DNA of 64,000 nucleotides from an uncultured Bacteroidales bacterium (GTDB lineage Bacteria; Bacteroidota; Bacteroidia; Bacteroidales; Paludibacteraceae), in contig CAMKPZ010000004.1 of assembly GCA_946414805.1 (NCBI GenBank), positions 124,001 to 188,000 of the forward strand, written 5' to 3'. Position 1 is the first letter of the stretch. Each line of letters begins with the position of its first letter. Positions 1-7,568 of this stretch are shown here, one piece after another. Both the position numbers and the translations under genes were made by a program. A model generated the notes under the pieces. That model made no database searches. It saw only the letters and a list, made by a program, of their open reading frames with translations, and was not told the origin of the DNA.

Positions 1-1343
1 GATTGAACGTTGTCGTTCAGATCGTAAAGTTTATTTTCACCATCACGAGCCGCTCTCTTAACAACACGGTAGAGAGGAGTTGTGACACCTTCCATGGTAA
101 CGGTTTTTACCTCGTAGTCATCAGGGATTGTAATACCAAGCGCTTCAAATTTATCATCGCTGTAGTTGTCAGGGTCACTGGCTTTTTCTTCGTCTGTGAG
201 TTGATCTAGTAAAATATGTCCATGGAAGCGTACTTCTTCAGGATTAATAGCGTATGTACCACCTGTAATGGTGAAGTTGATATTAGCCTTATATTGGAAA
301 GCGCTTTCAGGCATATAAGAGGACGGCGCAGTCCCTGTATAATTAGACGTGAAACCAGTTTCACTCATAAAGTAGAATTTGCCATCTGTTGTCGGAACAA
401 CTCCCACATACAACATTGAAGCGATTAAATCTCCATTAATATGTGAGTTGTCACCATCAATCGTAATGTTGATATCATGTTTTGACTCAGGAGATAAAAC
501 TTCTGTGAGGCGGTCTTTAATTGCCCACCAACCACCGAGATCAAATGCTTGTTGATTTGCATTTCCCAACACTTCTGCGTTCATACCGCAGTTAGTCAGG
601 TGAAAATCAATACCATCATCACGGAGTGCAAAGCAAGCAAAACCATTCGACTCACCGTTATGTATGTTCGGAGCATCAAAATCACAATTAGTAGCATAAA
701 CCTTCGTGCCTCGCGTACCAATATATCCATCAATTGGGGGCACCGTACCTGATGTATTGAAATTCGGTTGGAAGTTCAAAGCACAGTATCCAGAGGTCTT
801 GGAATTACTCATATACAGAATCATGGGATTATACGAACGAAGAGGATAACCGCTCCAAGTGGTTTTTAGAACAGAGTTCTTTATGCCAATTCTTGCTGCA
901 GCGGTCTGTGGACCAGCAAATTCAATGGCTCTCGGATTACCGCTAATGGAAGCGGAACTCTCAATGGTGCTATTTTCAATACACAAGGAATCCAAATAAC
1001 CACCTATAAGAATTGCTATTCCACCTTTATTGTCAATAGTTAAATTAGAAATAGCGACAGTAGGTTGGCTATTTTCAACACCAATGATTTTCAATGTCGC
1101 TTGTTTGTCACCATAGCCTGTAATCTTTTTACCCTTTCCGTCTAATGAGATAGACTTGTTAATGAGTAAAGATTGAGAATGGTCAGTCCAAGTAATGTCT
1201 GCGGTCAACTCAATGACATCGCCGTCATTTGCTGCAGAAAGTGCATTCTGCAATGCATCAAAGGTACCTACCGTGACGGTTGCACCCCACGCCATGACGC
1301 AAGTGAGCAGCGACATGAGCGGAATTAAGAATAATTTTCTCAT
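1..1343 (-). CDS. Secreted right-handed beta-helix protein, 3' end beyond the window
   Basis: An open frame without stop runs from an ATG at 1343 to the left edge, giving about 447 residues of a larger protein. The first 20 or so residues (MRKLFLIPLMSLLTCVMAWG) form a signal peptide. The next part (DALQNALSAANDGDVIELTADI, then SLDGKGKKITGYG, VAISNLTIDNKG, LCIENSTIESS) shows rung-like repeats typical of secreted parallel beta-helix proteins of the pectate-lyase/PbH1 type. No catalytic residues could be assigned. It is probably cell-surface or extracellular. The composition is more AT-rich than the housekeeping genes. Because the end is missing I cannot say whether it carries the C-terminal tag seen on other secreted proteins here. 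The fold is inferred from the pattern; the function is unknown. Confidence 0.72.
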   Translation of the reverse strand, partial: MRKLFLIPLMSLLTCVMAWGATVTVGTFDALQNALSAANDGDVIELTADITWTDHSQSLLINKSISLDGKGKKITGYGDKQATLKIIGVENSQPTVAISNLTIDNKGGIAILIGGYLDSLCIENSTIESSASISGNPRAIEFAGPQTAAARIGIKNSVLKTTWSGYPLRSYNPMILYMSNSKTSGYCALNFQPNFNTSGTVPPIDGYIGTRGTKVYATNCDFDAPNIHNGESNGFACFALRDDGIDFHLTNCGMNAEVLGNANQQAFDLGGWWAIKDRLTEVLSPESKHDINITIDGDNSHINGDLIASMLYVGVVPTTDGKFYFMSETGFTSNYTGTAPSSYMPESAFQYKANINFTITGGTYAINPEEVRFHGHILLDQLTDEEKASDPDNYSDDKFEALGITIPDDYEVKTVTMEGVTTPLYRVVKRAARDGENKLYDLNDNVQ

Positions 1344-1426
1344 AATTTTAAGAGATTTTAGTTAATACTTGAGGGTTGTTGCCCTCGTTAATTAGTTATT
1401 TTGGTTGTTTTGTTGTTCGCATGCAC

Positions 1427-1464
1427 AAAAAAGCGGTAATCCGCTTTAATTGGATTACCGCTTT
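1427..1464 (-). terminator. Rho-independent terminator of the toxin-antitoxin operon
   Basis: A perfect 13-bp inverted repeat (AAAGCGGTAATCC at 1430-1442, its complement at 1452-1464) with a 9-nt loop is followed, on the minus strand, by six T. It lies 58 bp downstream of the toxin stop codon. Confidence 0.8.
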
Positions 1465-1469
1465 GTAAT

Positions 1470-1525
1470 GTATAATGTATAATGTATTATGTATTATGTA
1501 TTATGTGTGATGTGTTATGTGTTAC
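1470..1525. repeat. Heptamer tract, 8 units (GTATAAT/GTATTAT/GTGTTAT)
   Basis: Eight consecutive 7-bp units beginning GT and ending AT or AC, drifting gradually in sequence from left to right. The last unit covers the stop codon of the toxin gene (1522-1524). Confidence 0.85.
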
Positions 1526-1794
1526 TTATCGTCGTAGTGACCATAGGCCGTGAGAATTTCTATATAAACTTCGTTTTCGTATATACGATATACCAAACGA
1601 TGCTTTTTCGATAACTGACGACTCCAACGCCCTTCCGGTTTGCCTTTTAGTGGCTCGGGATGACCGGCCCCGGTCTTCGGGTGGTCAACCAGTTCGTTGA
1701 GAAGACGTACTGCTTTCTGAAAAACTAATGGCTCATTTCGCTTTAACTTTTTCAGATCTTCTTCCGCTTTGGGTGAATAGGTGATTTTATACAT
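1522..1794 (-). CDS. yoeB: YoeB-family mRNA interferase toxin
   Basis: This 90-aa protein matches the Txe/YoeB family over its full length: MYKITYSPKAEEDLKKL at the start, the GHPEPLKG segment containing the conserved catalytic Glu, WSRQLSKKHRLVYRI with the conserved Arg and His, and the terminal HY pair (here GHY followed by DDK; in E. coli YoeB the HY pair is the very end). YoeB binds the ribosome and cuts mRNA at the A site when its antitoxin is degraded. The gene follows the antitoxin gene with 3 nt between stop and start, the usual antitoxin-first order, and the pair probably controls its own transcription. The stop codon lies in a heptamer tract, which may explain the three extra C-terminal residues. 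Confidence 0.88.
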   Translation of the reverse strand: MYKITYSPKAEEDLKKLKRNEPLVFQKAVRLLNELVDHPKTGAGHPEPLKGKPEGRWSRQLSKKHRLVYRIYENEVYIEILTAYGHYDDK

Positions 1795-1797
1795 AAA

Positions 1798-2046
1798 TCA
1801 AAGAGAATTAAGCCATGCAACCATGTCTGCTTTGTTTGTGAATGTAATTCCTTTTCCTTCCTTGATTTCGCGCTCTGCCTCATCTACGCGCGCAAAGAAC
1901 TCCTCCTTGGTCATGCACGTCGGATCTTCCGTCATCTTATTAACAAGACGGCGAAGCGACTTAGCTGCTTTCTCCAACATCGACTCATCTTGCGAAAGAA
2001 TTGCCAAGTTCTTATAGATGTCTGCATTCAGTTGTAAAGCTGTCAT
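1798..2046 (-). CDS. Antitoxin of the YoeB-type module
   Basis: An 82-aa acidic protein starting MTALQLNADIYKNLAIL and ending in a segment FTNKADMVAWLNSL. It looks like the short antitoxins that precede YoeB in Bacteroidetes; the N-terminal half would dimerise and bind the operator, the C-terminal half would wrap the toxin. The start at 2046 was chosen because a strong Shine-Dalgarno sequence (AAAGGAGG) sits 5 nt upstream and the promoter -7 box lies at 2077-2084; the longer reading frame up to 2226 runs through that promoter. Family assignment comes from size, position and pattern, not from a recognised DNA-binding motif. Confidence 0.8.
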   Translation of the reverse strand: MTALQLNADIYKNLAILSQDESMLEKAAKSLRRLVNKMTEDPTCMTKEEFFARVDEAEREIKEGKGITFTNKADMVAWLNSL

Positions 2047-2076
2047 AATAACCTCCTTTGCATCAAAAATTTGCTG

Positions 2077-2107
2077 CAAAGATACAACTTTTTTCTGACA
2101 TACGCAA
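2077..2107 (-). promoter_or_regulatory. Bacteroidetes-type promoter of the toxin-antitoxin operon
   Basis: Minus strand TATCTTTG (2077-2084) matches the -7 consensus TAnnTTTG, with TTG (2105-2107) 20 bp upstream as the -33 element. The antitoxin ATG is 31 bp downstream. Confidence 0.7.
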
Positions 2108-2655
2108 GAAAATAGTTCACGAATTAAGCAAATTTGATGAATTTTCTTTCTTTTCGTCAAAAAATGTCCAAAATGATTCCAAAAATCATTGTAACGGTAA
2201 TCCAATATGTCAAAGAACATGTACATATACGAAAAGCGCAGACTTCGCTATTGCTCATCTGCACACAAGGGTCTTCGAACTTACCCGCCTAGTAAATAAA
2301 CAACAATGAAACCTACGCCGATATGACAAACCCAAAAGAAATGTACAATGTACAATGTACAATGTACGAAGGGTTGATAAATGTCATACCCGTAGGCATC
2401 TACCGTTGCTTTGTTTTGACTAGGATTAGTAAAAAAGTGTTCGAAGCTTTTTGTGTGCCAAATACAAAGCGTCAATAAACGCCAATCAATATGTCAAGAA
2501 CCCACTACCATCCGCCATCCGAAGACGGCATCGGCGTAAATTCGGCTGCAAAATTAGTAATAATTTTTCACATAGGCAATTTTTTTATTAAAAAAAATGA
2601 ATTTTATTTATATTTTTTGAATTTTGGGGTTTGTGGAAGAAAAAACACTCATAAA
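2108..2655. other. AT-rich intergenic region between divergent antitoxin and pcrA genes
   Basis: The stretch between the two divergent promoters carries no reading frame that I can support; the short frames have no recognisable start context or conserved pattern. It contains one heptamer tract at 2343-2370 and is otherwise AT-rich with no clear hairpin. Confidence 0.5.
2343..2370. repeat. Heptamer tract GTACAAT, 4 units
   Basis: Three perfect copies of GTACAAT followed by GTACGAA. It belongs to the GTACAA/TTGTAC family found at many later positions. Confidence 0.8.
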
Positions 2656-2687
2656 CTTGCATAATTCATAAAAAAGCAGTACCTTTG
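2656..2687 (+). promoter_or_regulatory. Promoter of pcrA
   Basis: CTTG (2656-2659), a 20-bp spacer, then TACCTTTG (2680-2687), 20 bp before the ATG at 2708. It fits the Bacteroidetes TTTG/TAnnTTTG pattern. Confidence 0.72.
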
Positions 2688-2707
2688 CGGCAACAAAAAG
2701 AAAGAAT

Positions 2708-5011
2708 ATGGATTTTTTAGACCAACTGAATGATACGCAACGCGAGGCGGTGATGAATACGGAGGGTCCGTCTCTGATTGTGGCAGGCGCGGGTTCGGGC
2801 AAGACCCGCGTGCTGACCTACCGGATCGCCTATCTGCTGCAGCAGGGTGTGCCGGCAGGGAACATACTGGCGCTGACCTTCACGAACAAAGCGGCGAGGG
2901 AGATGAAAGAGAGGATTGGGCAATTCACAATGCACAATTCACAATTCACAATGGACGCGGCAGCGTACCGATACCTATGGATGGGTACGTTTCACAGTAT
3001 ATGCGCGAGGCTGCTGCGCCGCGATGCGGACAAGTTAGGGTTCACCCGTGATTTCACGATCTACGACACGACGGACAGCAAATCGCTGCTGAAGGCGATC
3101 TGCAAGGAGCGGGGCGTGGACGAGAAGGTGTATAAACCGGCGGTGGTGTTAGGGCGTATCTCGATGGCGAAGAACAACCTGATCACGCCGGCGCAGTACG
3201 GTATGAACCGCGAGTTGCTGCAAGCCGACCGCGAGGCGCGGATGTACGAGTTAGCCGCCGTCTATGAGATCTACCAGTCGCGTCTGAGAGCCGCCAATGC
3301 AATGGATTTCGACGATCTGCTACTGAACATGCTGAAGCTGATCGACGAGCATCCGGATGTGCGGGAGCAGTTGCAGACCATGTTCCGATACGTGCTGGTG
3401 GACGAGTACCAGGACACGAACTATGTGCAGTACTGTCTGGTGAGCCGTCTGGCGGAGCCGCAGCAGAACATATGCGTGGTGGGTGACGACGCCCAGAGCA
3501 TCTATTCCTTCCGCGGCGCTGACATCCGTAACATATTGAATTTCAGGCAGCAGTACCCGAACGCGAAGTTATTCAAGCTGGAGCGCAACTACCGCTCGAC
3601 CCGTAACATCGTGAATGCCGCCAACTCACTGATCCACAAGAACACGCACCAGATAGAGAAGACCATCTTCTCGGAGAAAGAAGAAGGGGATCTGCTGCAC
3701 CTGAACGCCTATATGGACGACCGTGCGGAGGCGGAAGGAGTGGCGAGTGCGATAGTACAATTCACAATGCACAATTCACAATTCACAATGCACAATGCAC
3801 AATACACAATGGACGATATTGCTATTCTATACCGGACGAATGCGCAGAGCCGTGCTTTCGAGGGCGAGTTAAGGAAGAGGAATATCCCTTACCGGATCTA
3901 CGGCGGCACTTCGTTCTACCAGCGGAAGGAGATCAAAGATGCGTTAGGCTATTTCCGTCTGGCGGTCAACCCGCGCGACAACGAGGCGCTGCTGCGTATC
4001 GTGGGTTTTCCGGGACGCGGTATCGGCGACACGACGATGCGCAAAGTGGCGACCACGGCGATAGAGAACCATCTGCCGTATCTGGAGGTGATGCGTGTTC
4101 CCGAAGAGACGGGTCTGGAGGTGTCCGCCGCTACCGCCAAAAGGCTGCGCGGTTTCGCCGGTCTGATGGGACAGTTGCAGCAGTTGAGCGAAGAGACGGA
4201 CGCCTATACTTTCGCCGAACAGACACTGCGGGTGACGGGTGTGCAGACGGCTCTGGCGCTCGACACGACGGCGGAAGGTATCGACCGTGCGCAGAACGTA
4301 CAGGAGCTGTTGAACGCCATCCGTGAGTTTGTGGCGCAACGTGCGGAAGAAGGTATCGACTACACGCCGATCACGGATTTCCTAAGCGAAGTGAGCCTGC
4401 AGACGGATCAGGACGAGAATCTGGCAGACACGACGGAGCGCGTGACGCTCATGACCGTTCATGCGGCAAAGGGTCTGGAGTTCCCGGTAGTGTTCATCGG
4501 CGGAATGGAAGAGAACCTCTTCCCTTCGCAGTTCTGCGTGAAGCCGGGTGAGATAGAAGAGGAGCGGCGGTTGCTCTATGTAGCGATCACCCGTGCGAAA
4601 GAGCGATGCTATCTCAGTTACGCCCGCCAGCGTTTCCGCAACGGACAGATGGCTTTCAACTCTCCGAGCCGGTTCCTGAAAGATATTGACCGGCAGTTCC
4701 TGGAGATAGGAGGTAGGGAATCCAGGGAATCCAGGGAACCTAGGATGCCTAGGGAACCTAGGATTTCTAGTATTTCTAGTATTTCTAGTATTTCCAGTAT
4801 TTCCAGTGTTCCGGTGAGCGGCGCGACGAGCGAGATTGCTTCGTCGGTATGGAAAGCCGGCGACCGAGTGAGTCACCGCGTTTTCGGCGAAGGAACGGTA
4901 ATACGCGTCTATCGCGACGAGGTGACCGAGAACGACAAGATAGAGATCCAATTCGACCGACAGGGCACGAAGACCCTGCTGCTGACGCACGCCAGACTGG
5001 AGAGGGGATAG
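2708..5011 (+). CDS. pcrA: UvrD/PcrA-type ATP-dependent DNA helicase with three repeat-encoded insertions
   Basis: A 767-aa superfamily 1A 3'-5' helicase acting in repair and replication restart. Walker A (AGAGSGKT) is near residue 29, motif II is VDEYQDTN, QSIYSFRGAD and NYRS are motifs III-IV, and LMTVHAAKGLEF and VAITRAKE are the late motifs. The C-terminal WKAGDRVSHRVFGEGTVIRV is the Tudor-like domain that contacts RNA polymerase in PcrA/UvrD. The start follows a good promoter. Three short-repeat tracts are translated in frame: near residues 72-83 (QFTMHNSQFTMD), near 351-369 (QFTMHNSQFTMHNAQYTMDD) and near 669-702 (RES/REP/ISS tripeptides in the linker before the Tudor-like domain). All helicase motifs are intact, so the enzyme is probably active. 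Confidence 0.95.
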   Translation: MDFLDQLNDTQREAVMNTEGPSLIVAGAGSGKTRVLTYRIAYLLQQGVPAGNILALTFTNKAAREMKERIGQFTMHNSQFTMDAAAYRYLWMGTFHSICARLLRRDADKLGFTRDFTIYDTTDSKSLLKAICKERGVDEKVYKPAVVLGRISMAKNNLITPAQYGMNRELLQADREARMYELAAVYEIYQSRLRAANAMDFDDLLLNMLKLIDEHPDVREQLQTMFRYVLVDEYQDTNYVQYCLVSRLAEPQQNICVVGDDAQSIYSFRGADIRNILNFRQQYPNAKLFKLERNYRSTRNIVNAANSLIHKNTHQIEKTIFSEKEEGDLLHLNAYMDDRAEAEGVASAIVQFTMHNSQFTMHNAQYTMDDIAILYRTNAQSRAFEGELRKRNIPYRIYGGTSFYQRKEIKDALGYFRLAVNPRDNEALLRIVGFPGRGIGDTTMRKVATTAIENHLPYLEVMRVPEETGLEVSAATAKRLRGFAGLMGQLQQLSEETDAYTFAEQTLRVTGVQTALALDTTAEGIDRAQNVQELLNAIREFVAQRAEEGIDYTPITDFLSEVSLQTDQDENLADTTERVTLMTVHAAKGLEFPVVFIGGMEENLFPSQFCVKPGEIEEERRLLYVAITRAKERCYLSYARQRFRNGQMAFNSPSRFLKDIDRQFLEIGGRESRESREPRMPREPRISSISSISSISSISSVPVSGATSEIASSVWKAGDRVSHRVFGEGTVIRVYRDEVTENDKIEIQFDRQGTKTLLLTHARLERG
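2921..2955 (+). repeat. Heptamer tract CAATTCA/CAATGCA, 5 units, inside pcrA
   Basis: Units CAATTCA, CAATGCA, CAATTCA, CAATTCA, CAATGGA in a row, translated as part of the helicase after the first conserved block. Confidence 0.88.
3758..3813 (+). repeat. Heptamer tract CAATTCA/CAATGCA, 8 units, inside pcrA
   Basis: Eight 7-bp units of the same family as at 2921-2955, again ending in CAATGGA. It is translated in frame in a loop before the AILYRTNAQSR motif. Confidence 0.88.
4714..4812 (+). repeat. Nonamer tract, 11 units, inside pcrA
   Basis: Eleven 9-bp units shift from TAGGGAATC-like to TAGTATTTC-like. Because 9 is a multiple of 3 they give tripeptide repeats (RES, REP, ISS) in the linker before the C-terminal domain. 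Confidence 0.88.
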
Positions 5012-5021
5012 CAAACGGTCT

Positions 5022-5615
5022 CTATTCCATATAGATGCAATAACCCGCTATGCCGGAAAGAATGATCAGCAAGATTGGGTGACTGAGGGCATTTACCATT
5101 TTACCAAGTACCATTCGGTCATTTATTTTGCCATTTAACCATTGCGGTAAGACAGTGAAGAACGCCACTGCAGCGAAGATGATCCAGGAGACGGGATCAA
5201 TGAACGTGGTGGGTTTGATCAGCAAAAGAGCAGCTGCAGCAATGAGTCCGATCACCGTAAAACGCAACATACGCAGCGTTTGGGAGAAATAAAGATTGTC
5301 ATGAAAACGGCGGTTCAACCAGAAATACGCCTTGCAGATGGTAAGCATGATAATCAGGCTCGGCAGGATGATTGCCGAAGTGGCAAGGACCGATCCCCAG
5401 AAACCGGCGGCGGTATAACCGACATAGGTAGCGCAGTTGATACCTATAGGTCCGGGCGTGACCTGACTCACCGCCACAATATCCACAAACTCCTGCTGGG
5501 TCATCCATCCGTTCTGCTCCACCTCCATCTGGATCAAGGACAGGATCGCCAGCCCTCCGCCGAAGCCGAAGAGCCCGATTTTGAAGAACGATATGAAGAG
5601 TTGGAAGTAAATCAT
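5022..5615 (-). CDS. chrA: Chromate transporter, short ChrA half (second gene of pair)
   Basis: A 197-aa membrane protein of the short-chain ChrA (CHR) family. The N-terminal FKIGLFGFGGGLAILSLI and the VSQVTPGPIGINCATYVGY segment carry the family's glycine-rich and PGP motifs, followed by about five further hydrophobic segments. Short ChrA proteins are encoded in pairs and work as heterodimers that export chromate or a related anion; the true substrate here is unknown. It follows the other half with 24 bp between. Its 3' end faces pcrA with 10 bp between the two stop codons. The start ATG at 5613-5615 lies at the edge of a nonamer tract that fills the spacer. Confidence 0.85.
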   Translation of the reverse strand: MIYFQLFISFFKIGLFGFGGGLAILSLIQMEVEQNGWMTQQEFVDIVAVSQVTPGPIGINCATYVGYTAAGFWGSVLATSAIILPSLIIMLTICKAYFWLNRRFHDNLYFSQTLRMLRFTVIGLIAAAALLLIKPTTFIDPVSWIIFAAVAFFTVLPQWLNGKINDRMVLGKMVNALSHPILLIILSGIAGYCIYME

Positions 5616-5650
5616 CGGAGTTATCGGAGTTAATCAGAGTTATCGGAGTT
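5614..5650. repeat. Nonamer tract ATCGGAGTT between the chrA halves
   Basis: Three copies of ATCGGAGTT and one variant (AATCAGAGTT). The tract joins the start codon of the downstream chrA half and the last codons and stop of the upstream half. Confidence 0.78.
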
Positions 5651-6182
5651 TGGCGGAAAGCCAAACGGAGGCAGTAGTGCCTATTATTGTTGCCAGTATG
5701 ATCCAGACGGGATTGACACCTCCGAGCCATATGAGCAAGGCGGCGGCAAGCGACCAAAGGAGCGGAAGCGGTGATTGGTGATTAGTTGCTGTCTTTGCCA
5801 TTTTGACAAGAGGGGCGGCGATGAGGGCGACTACGGCAGGACGGATGCCTTTGAAGACCGCTTCGACCGCCGGCAGTTCTTTCCATTCGCTAAAGACCAT
5901 CGCGATAGCAAGGATGATAAGGAAAGAAGGGAGGACGGCTCCCAACACCGCTCCGGCTACCCCTCTCCATCCGCCGACACGCCAACCGATGAAGATAGCC
6001 GAGTTGACGGCAATCAGTCCCGGTGCCGCCTGCGCCAGGGCAATCATATTGAGAAACTCCTCCTCGTCGATCCAACCCTTGCGGTCCACCACTTCGCGCT
6101 GGATCAGAGGCAACATGGCATAGCCTCCACCGAGCGTGAAGGTGCCGATTTTCAAATATGTGCAAAAGAGCTGAAAGAACAA
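5640..6182 (-). CDS. chrA: Chromate transporter, short ChrA half (first gene of pair)
   Basis: A 180-aa short ChrA half with LKIGTFTLGGGYAMLPLI near the start and ALAQAAPGLIAVNSAIFIGW, the equivalents of the glycine-rich and PGP motifs of its partner, then hydrophobic helices. The most upstream plausible start is a TTG at 6180-6182; the frame is closed by a stop at 6204-6206 and no ATG precedes the first conserved block. A two-heptamer repeat (5774-5787) encodes TNHQS in a loop near the C-terminus. The 5' end lies in the left direct repeat of an intergenic repeat element. Confidence 0.83.
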   Translation of the reverse strand: MFFQLFCTYLKIGTFTLGGGYAMLPLIQREVVDRKGWIDEEEFLNMIALAQAAPGLIAVNSAIFIGWRVGGWRGVAGAVLGAVLPSFLIILAIAMVFSEWKELPAVEAVFKGIRPAVVALIAAPLVKMAKTATNHQSPLPLLWSLAAALLIWLGGVNPVWIILATIIGTTASVWLSAKLR

Positions 6183-6183
6183 A

Positions 6184-6323
6184 ATCTTAAAAACAGTAAA
6201 CTTTTACGAGCCGATAAATGCCCGAAACATGCTTTTTTGACCATGACTTGCCCTCGACATGACCACGATATAACCACGGTATAGTCCCGACAAGCCCCTG
6301 AATCTTAAAAATCGTAAACTTTT
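6184..6323. repeat. About 140-bp intergenic repeat element, copy A
   Basis: Bounded by two direct repeats of 22 bp (ATCTTAAAAACAGTAAACTT at 6184 and ATCTTAAAAATCGTAAACTT at 6302, two mismatches). The centre holds ACTTGCCCTCGACATGACC (6246-6264), identical to copy B at 23070-23088, followed by degenerate ATGACC/ATAACC repeats. The element fills the whole spacer between the chrA start and the udk stop. Confidence 0.72.
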
Positions 6324-6937
6324 TATTTGTCAGAAAGTTGCTGTTTGACGAACTTGGCAAGCATGTTGATTGCTGCATTGTTATGTCCGCCCTGCGGGAC
6401 GATAACATCGGCGAAGCGTTTGCACGGTTCGATAAACTGCTCGTGCATGGGTTTGAGCACCCTCTGGTAACGCTCGATGACCTGTTCCGCCGTTCTGCCG
6501 CGCTCGATGACATCGCGTTTCATGACGCGGATGAGGCGGTCGTCGGCATCGGCATCGACGAAGATCTTGAGATCCATCTGTTCGCGCATCTTGAACTCCC
6601 GCAACGCCATGATTCCTTCCACCACAATCACATCTTTAGGTTCGATATGAACCGTCTCCTGCTGGCGTGTACAAGTGATATAGGAATAGATCGGCTGCTC
6701 GATGGGCTGCCCCTCTTTGAGCATCTTGATATGCCGTGTGAGCAAAGGCCAGTCGAAGGCATCGGGATGGTCGAAATTGATGTACTGGCGTTCCTCCACG
6801 GGCACATTGCTGCTGTCCTTGTAATAGGAGTCCTGCGGAATGACGACCACTTCGTTTTTAGGAAGACGCTCGATGAGTTTTCTGACTACCGTTGTTTTAC
6901 CCGAGCCGGTACCGCCCGCGATGCCGATGATAAACAT
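6323..6937 (-). CDS. udk: Uridine kinase
   Basis: A 204-aa P-loop kinase that phosphorylates uridine and cytidine to the monophosphates in pyrimidine salvage. Walker A is GIAGGTGSGKTTVV near residue 6, followed by VVIPQDSYYKD, INFDHPDAFDW and the IVVEGIMAL segment, all standard for Udk. I chose the ATG at 6937 (MFIIGIAGG) instead of a longer frame, because the -7 promoter box at 6986-6993 overlaps the upstream start candidate. The 5' untranslated region contains a heptamer-like tract. Monocistronic by appearance. Confidence 0.93.
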   Translation of the reverse strand: MFIIGIAGGTGSGKTTVVRKLIERLPKNEVVVIPQDSYYKDSSNVPVEERQYINFDHPDAFDWPLLTRHIKMLKEGQPIEQPIYSYITCTRQQETVHIEPKDVIVVEGIMALREFKMREQMDLKIFVDADADDRLIRVMKRDVIERGRTAEQVIERYQRVLKPMHEQFIEPCKRFADVIVPQGGHNNAAINMLAKFVKQQLSDK

Positions 6938-6944
6938 AAACCTA

Positions 6945-6973
6945 TTTACGATTTGACGATTTGCGATTTGTTT
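6945..6973. repeat. Heptamer/octamer tract (TTTACGA/TTTGCGA) in the udk leader
   Basis: Four imperfect units around TTTNCGA directly upstream of the udk start codon, between it and the promoter. Confidence 0.6.
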
Positions 6974-6985
6974 ATTTTCGGGGTG

Positions 6986-7016
6986 CAAAATTACGAATAA
7001 TTTTTGACATATGCAA
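6986..7016 (-). promoter_or_regulatory. Promoter of udk
   Basis: Minus strand TAATTTTG (6986-6993) with TTG 20 bp upstream (7014-7016). Confidence 0.68.
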
Positions 7017-7063
7017 GAAGAGTGTGTATTTTATGCAATTTTCCTAAAAAAAACGCATTGATA

Positions 7064-7095
7064 TTTGCATATGTGCAATTTTTGTAGTACCTTTG
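7064..7095 (+). promoter_or_regulatory. Promoter of rsfS-ftsH
   Basis: TTTG (7064-7067), 20-bp spacer, TACCTTTG (7088-7095), 60 bp before the rsfS ATG. Divergent from the udk promoter. Confidence 0.72.
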
Positions 7096-7155
7096 CAGCG
7101 CATTTTATACGCGCCCGAGCAGGCGCACATACATTATATTATTTTAATTGCAGAA

Positions 7156-7521
7156 ATGAAAGAGATAACGACCAAAAAACTATTAGAGACAATTATTGAA
7201 GGAGTACGTAACCGCAAGGGTCAGCGGATCGTGACGATCGATCTGCGCAAGATCAAAGAGGCTCCGGTGGAAATGATGCTGATATGCGAGGGACAGAGTT
7301 CGACCCAGGTAGGCGCGATTGCGGACGAGGTGGACGATTTCGTACGGACGACGACGCATGTTCATCCGCTGTCGGTAGCGGGCAGAGAGAACGCAGAATG
7401 GGTAGCGATGGACTACGGTACGATCTTTGTACATATCATGCAGCGTGAGCCCCGTGCATTCTATGACATAGAGCATCTATGGGCAGACGGCAAGATCACG
7501 GAGCTGGCAGAGGAGAGTTGA
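7156..7521 (+). CDS. rsfS: Ribosome silencing factor RsfS
   Basis: A 121-aa protein of the RsfS/Iojap family that binds ribosomal protein uL14 and blocks subunit joining under poor nutrient supply. The family core is visible: ITIDLRKI-like strand, MMLICEGQSSTQVGAIADEVDD, VAGRENAEWVAMDYGTIFVHIM and the FYDIEHLWAD ending. The start at 7156 (MKEITTKKLL) was preferred because the longer frame begins inside the promoter. The stop codon overlaps a heptamer tract that leads directly into ftsH, so the two genes are probably cotranscribed. Confidence 0.93.
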   Translation: MKEITTKKLLETIIEGVRNRKGQRIVTIDLRKIKEAPVEMMLICEGQSSTQVGAIADEVDDFVRTTTHVHPLSVAGRENAEWVAMDYGTIFVHIMQREPRAFYDIEHLWADGKITELAEES

Positions 7522-7568
7522 GAATTGAGAATTGAGAATTGAGAATTTAAAATTGAGAATCAAGAATG
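7513..7568. repeat. Heptamer tract GAGAATT, 8 units, spanning rsfS stop to ftsH start
   Basis: GAGAGTT, four GAGAATT, TAAAATT, GAGAATC, AAGAATG. The first unit is the end of rsfS, the TGA stop is in the tract, and the last unit contains the ftsH ATG (7566). Confidence 0.9.

Noticed and set aside
1798..2226. Longer antitoxin reading frame starting at 2226
   Set aside because: It would include the promoter -7 box and a strong Shine-Dalgarno sequence; the start at 2046 fits both.
2058..2309. 83-codon plus-strand frame in the pcrA upstream region
   Set aside because: It overlaps the antitoxin promoter on the opposite strand, is AT-rich, and has no recognisable domain or start context.
3758..3813. 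Possibility that the short periodic tracts are CRISPR arrays
   Set aside because: Units of 7-16 bp without unique spacers and with translation in frame do not fit a CRISPR repeat-spacer layout, and no cas gene is present.
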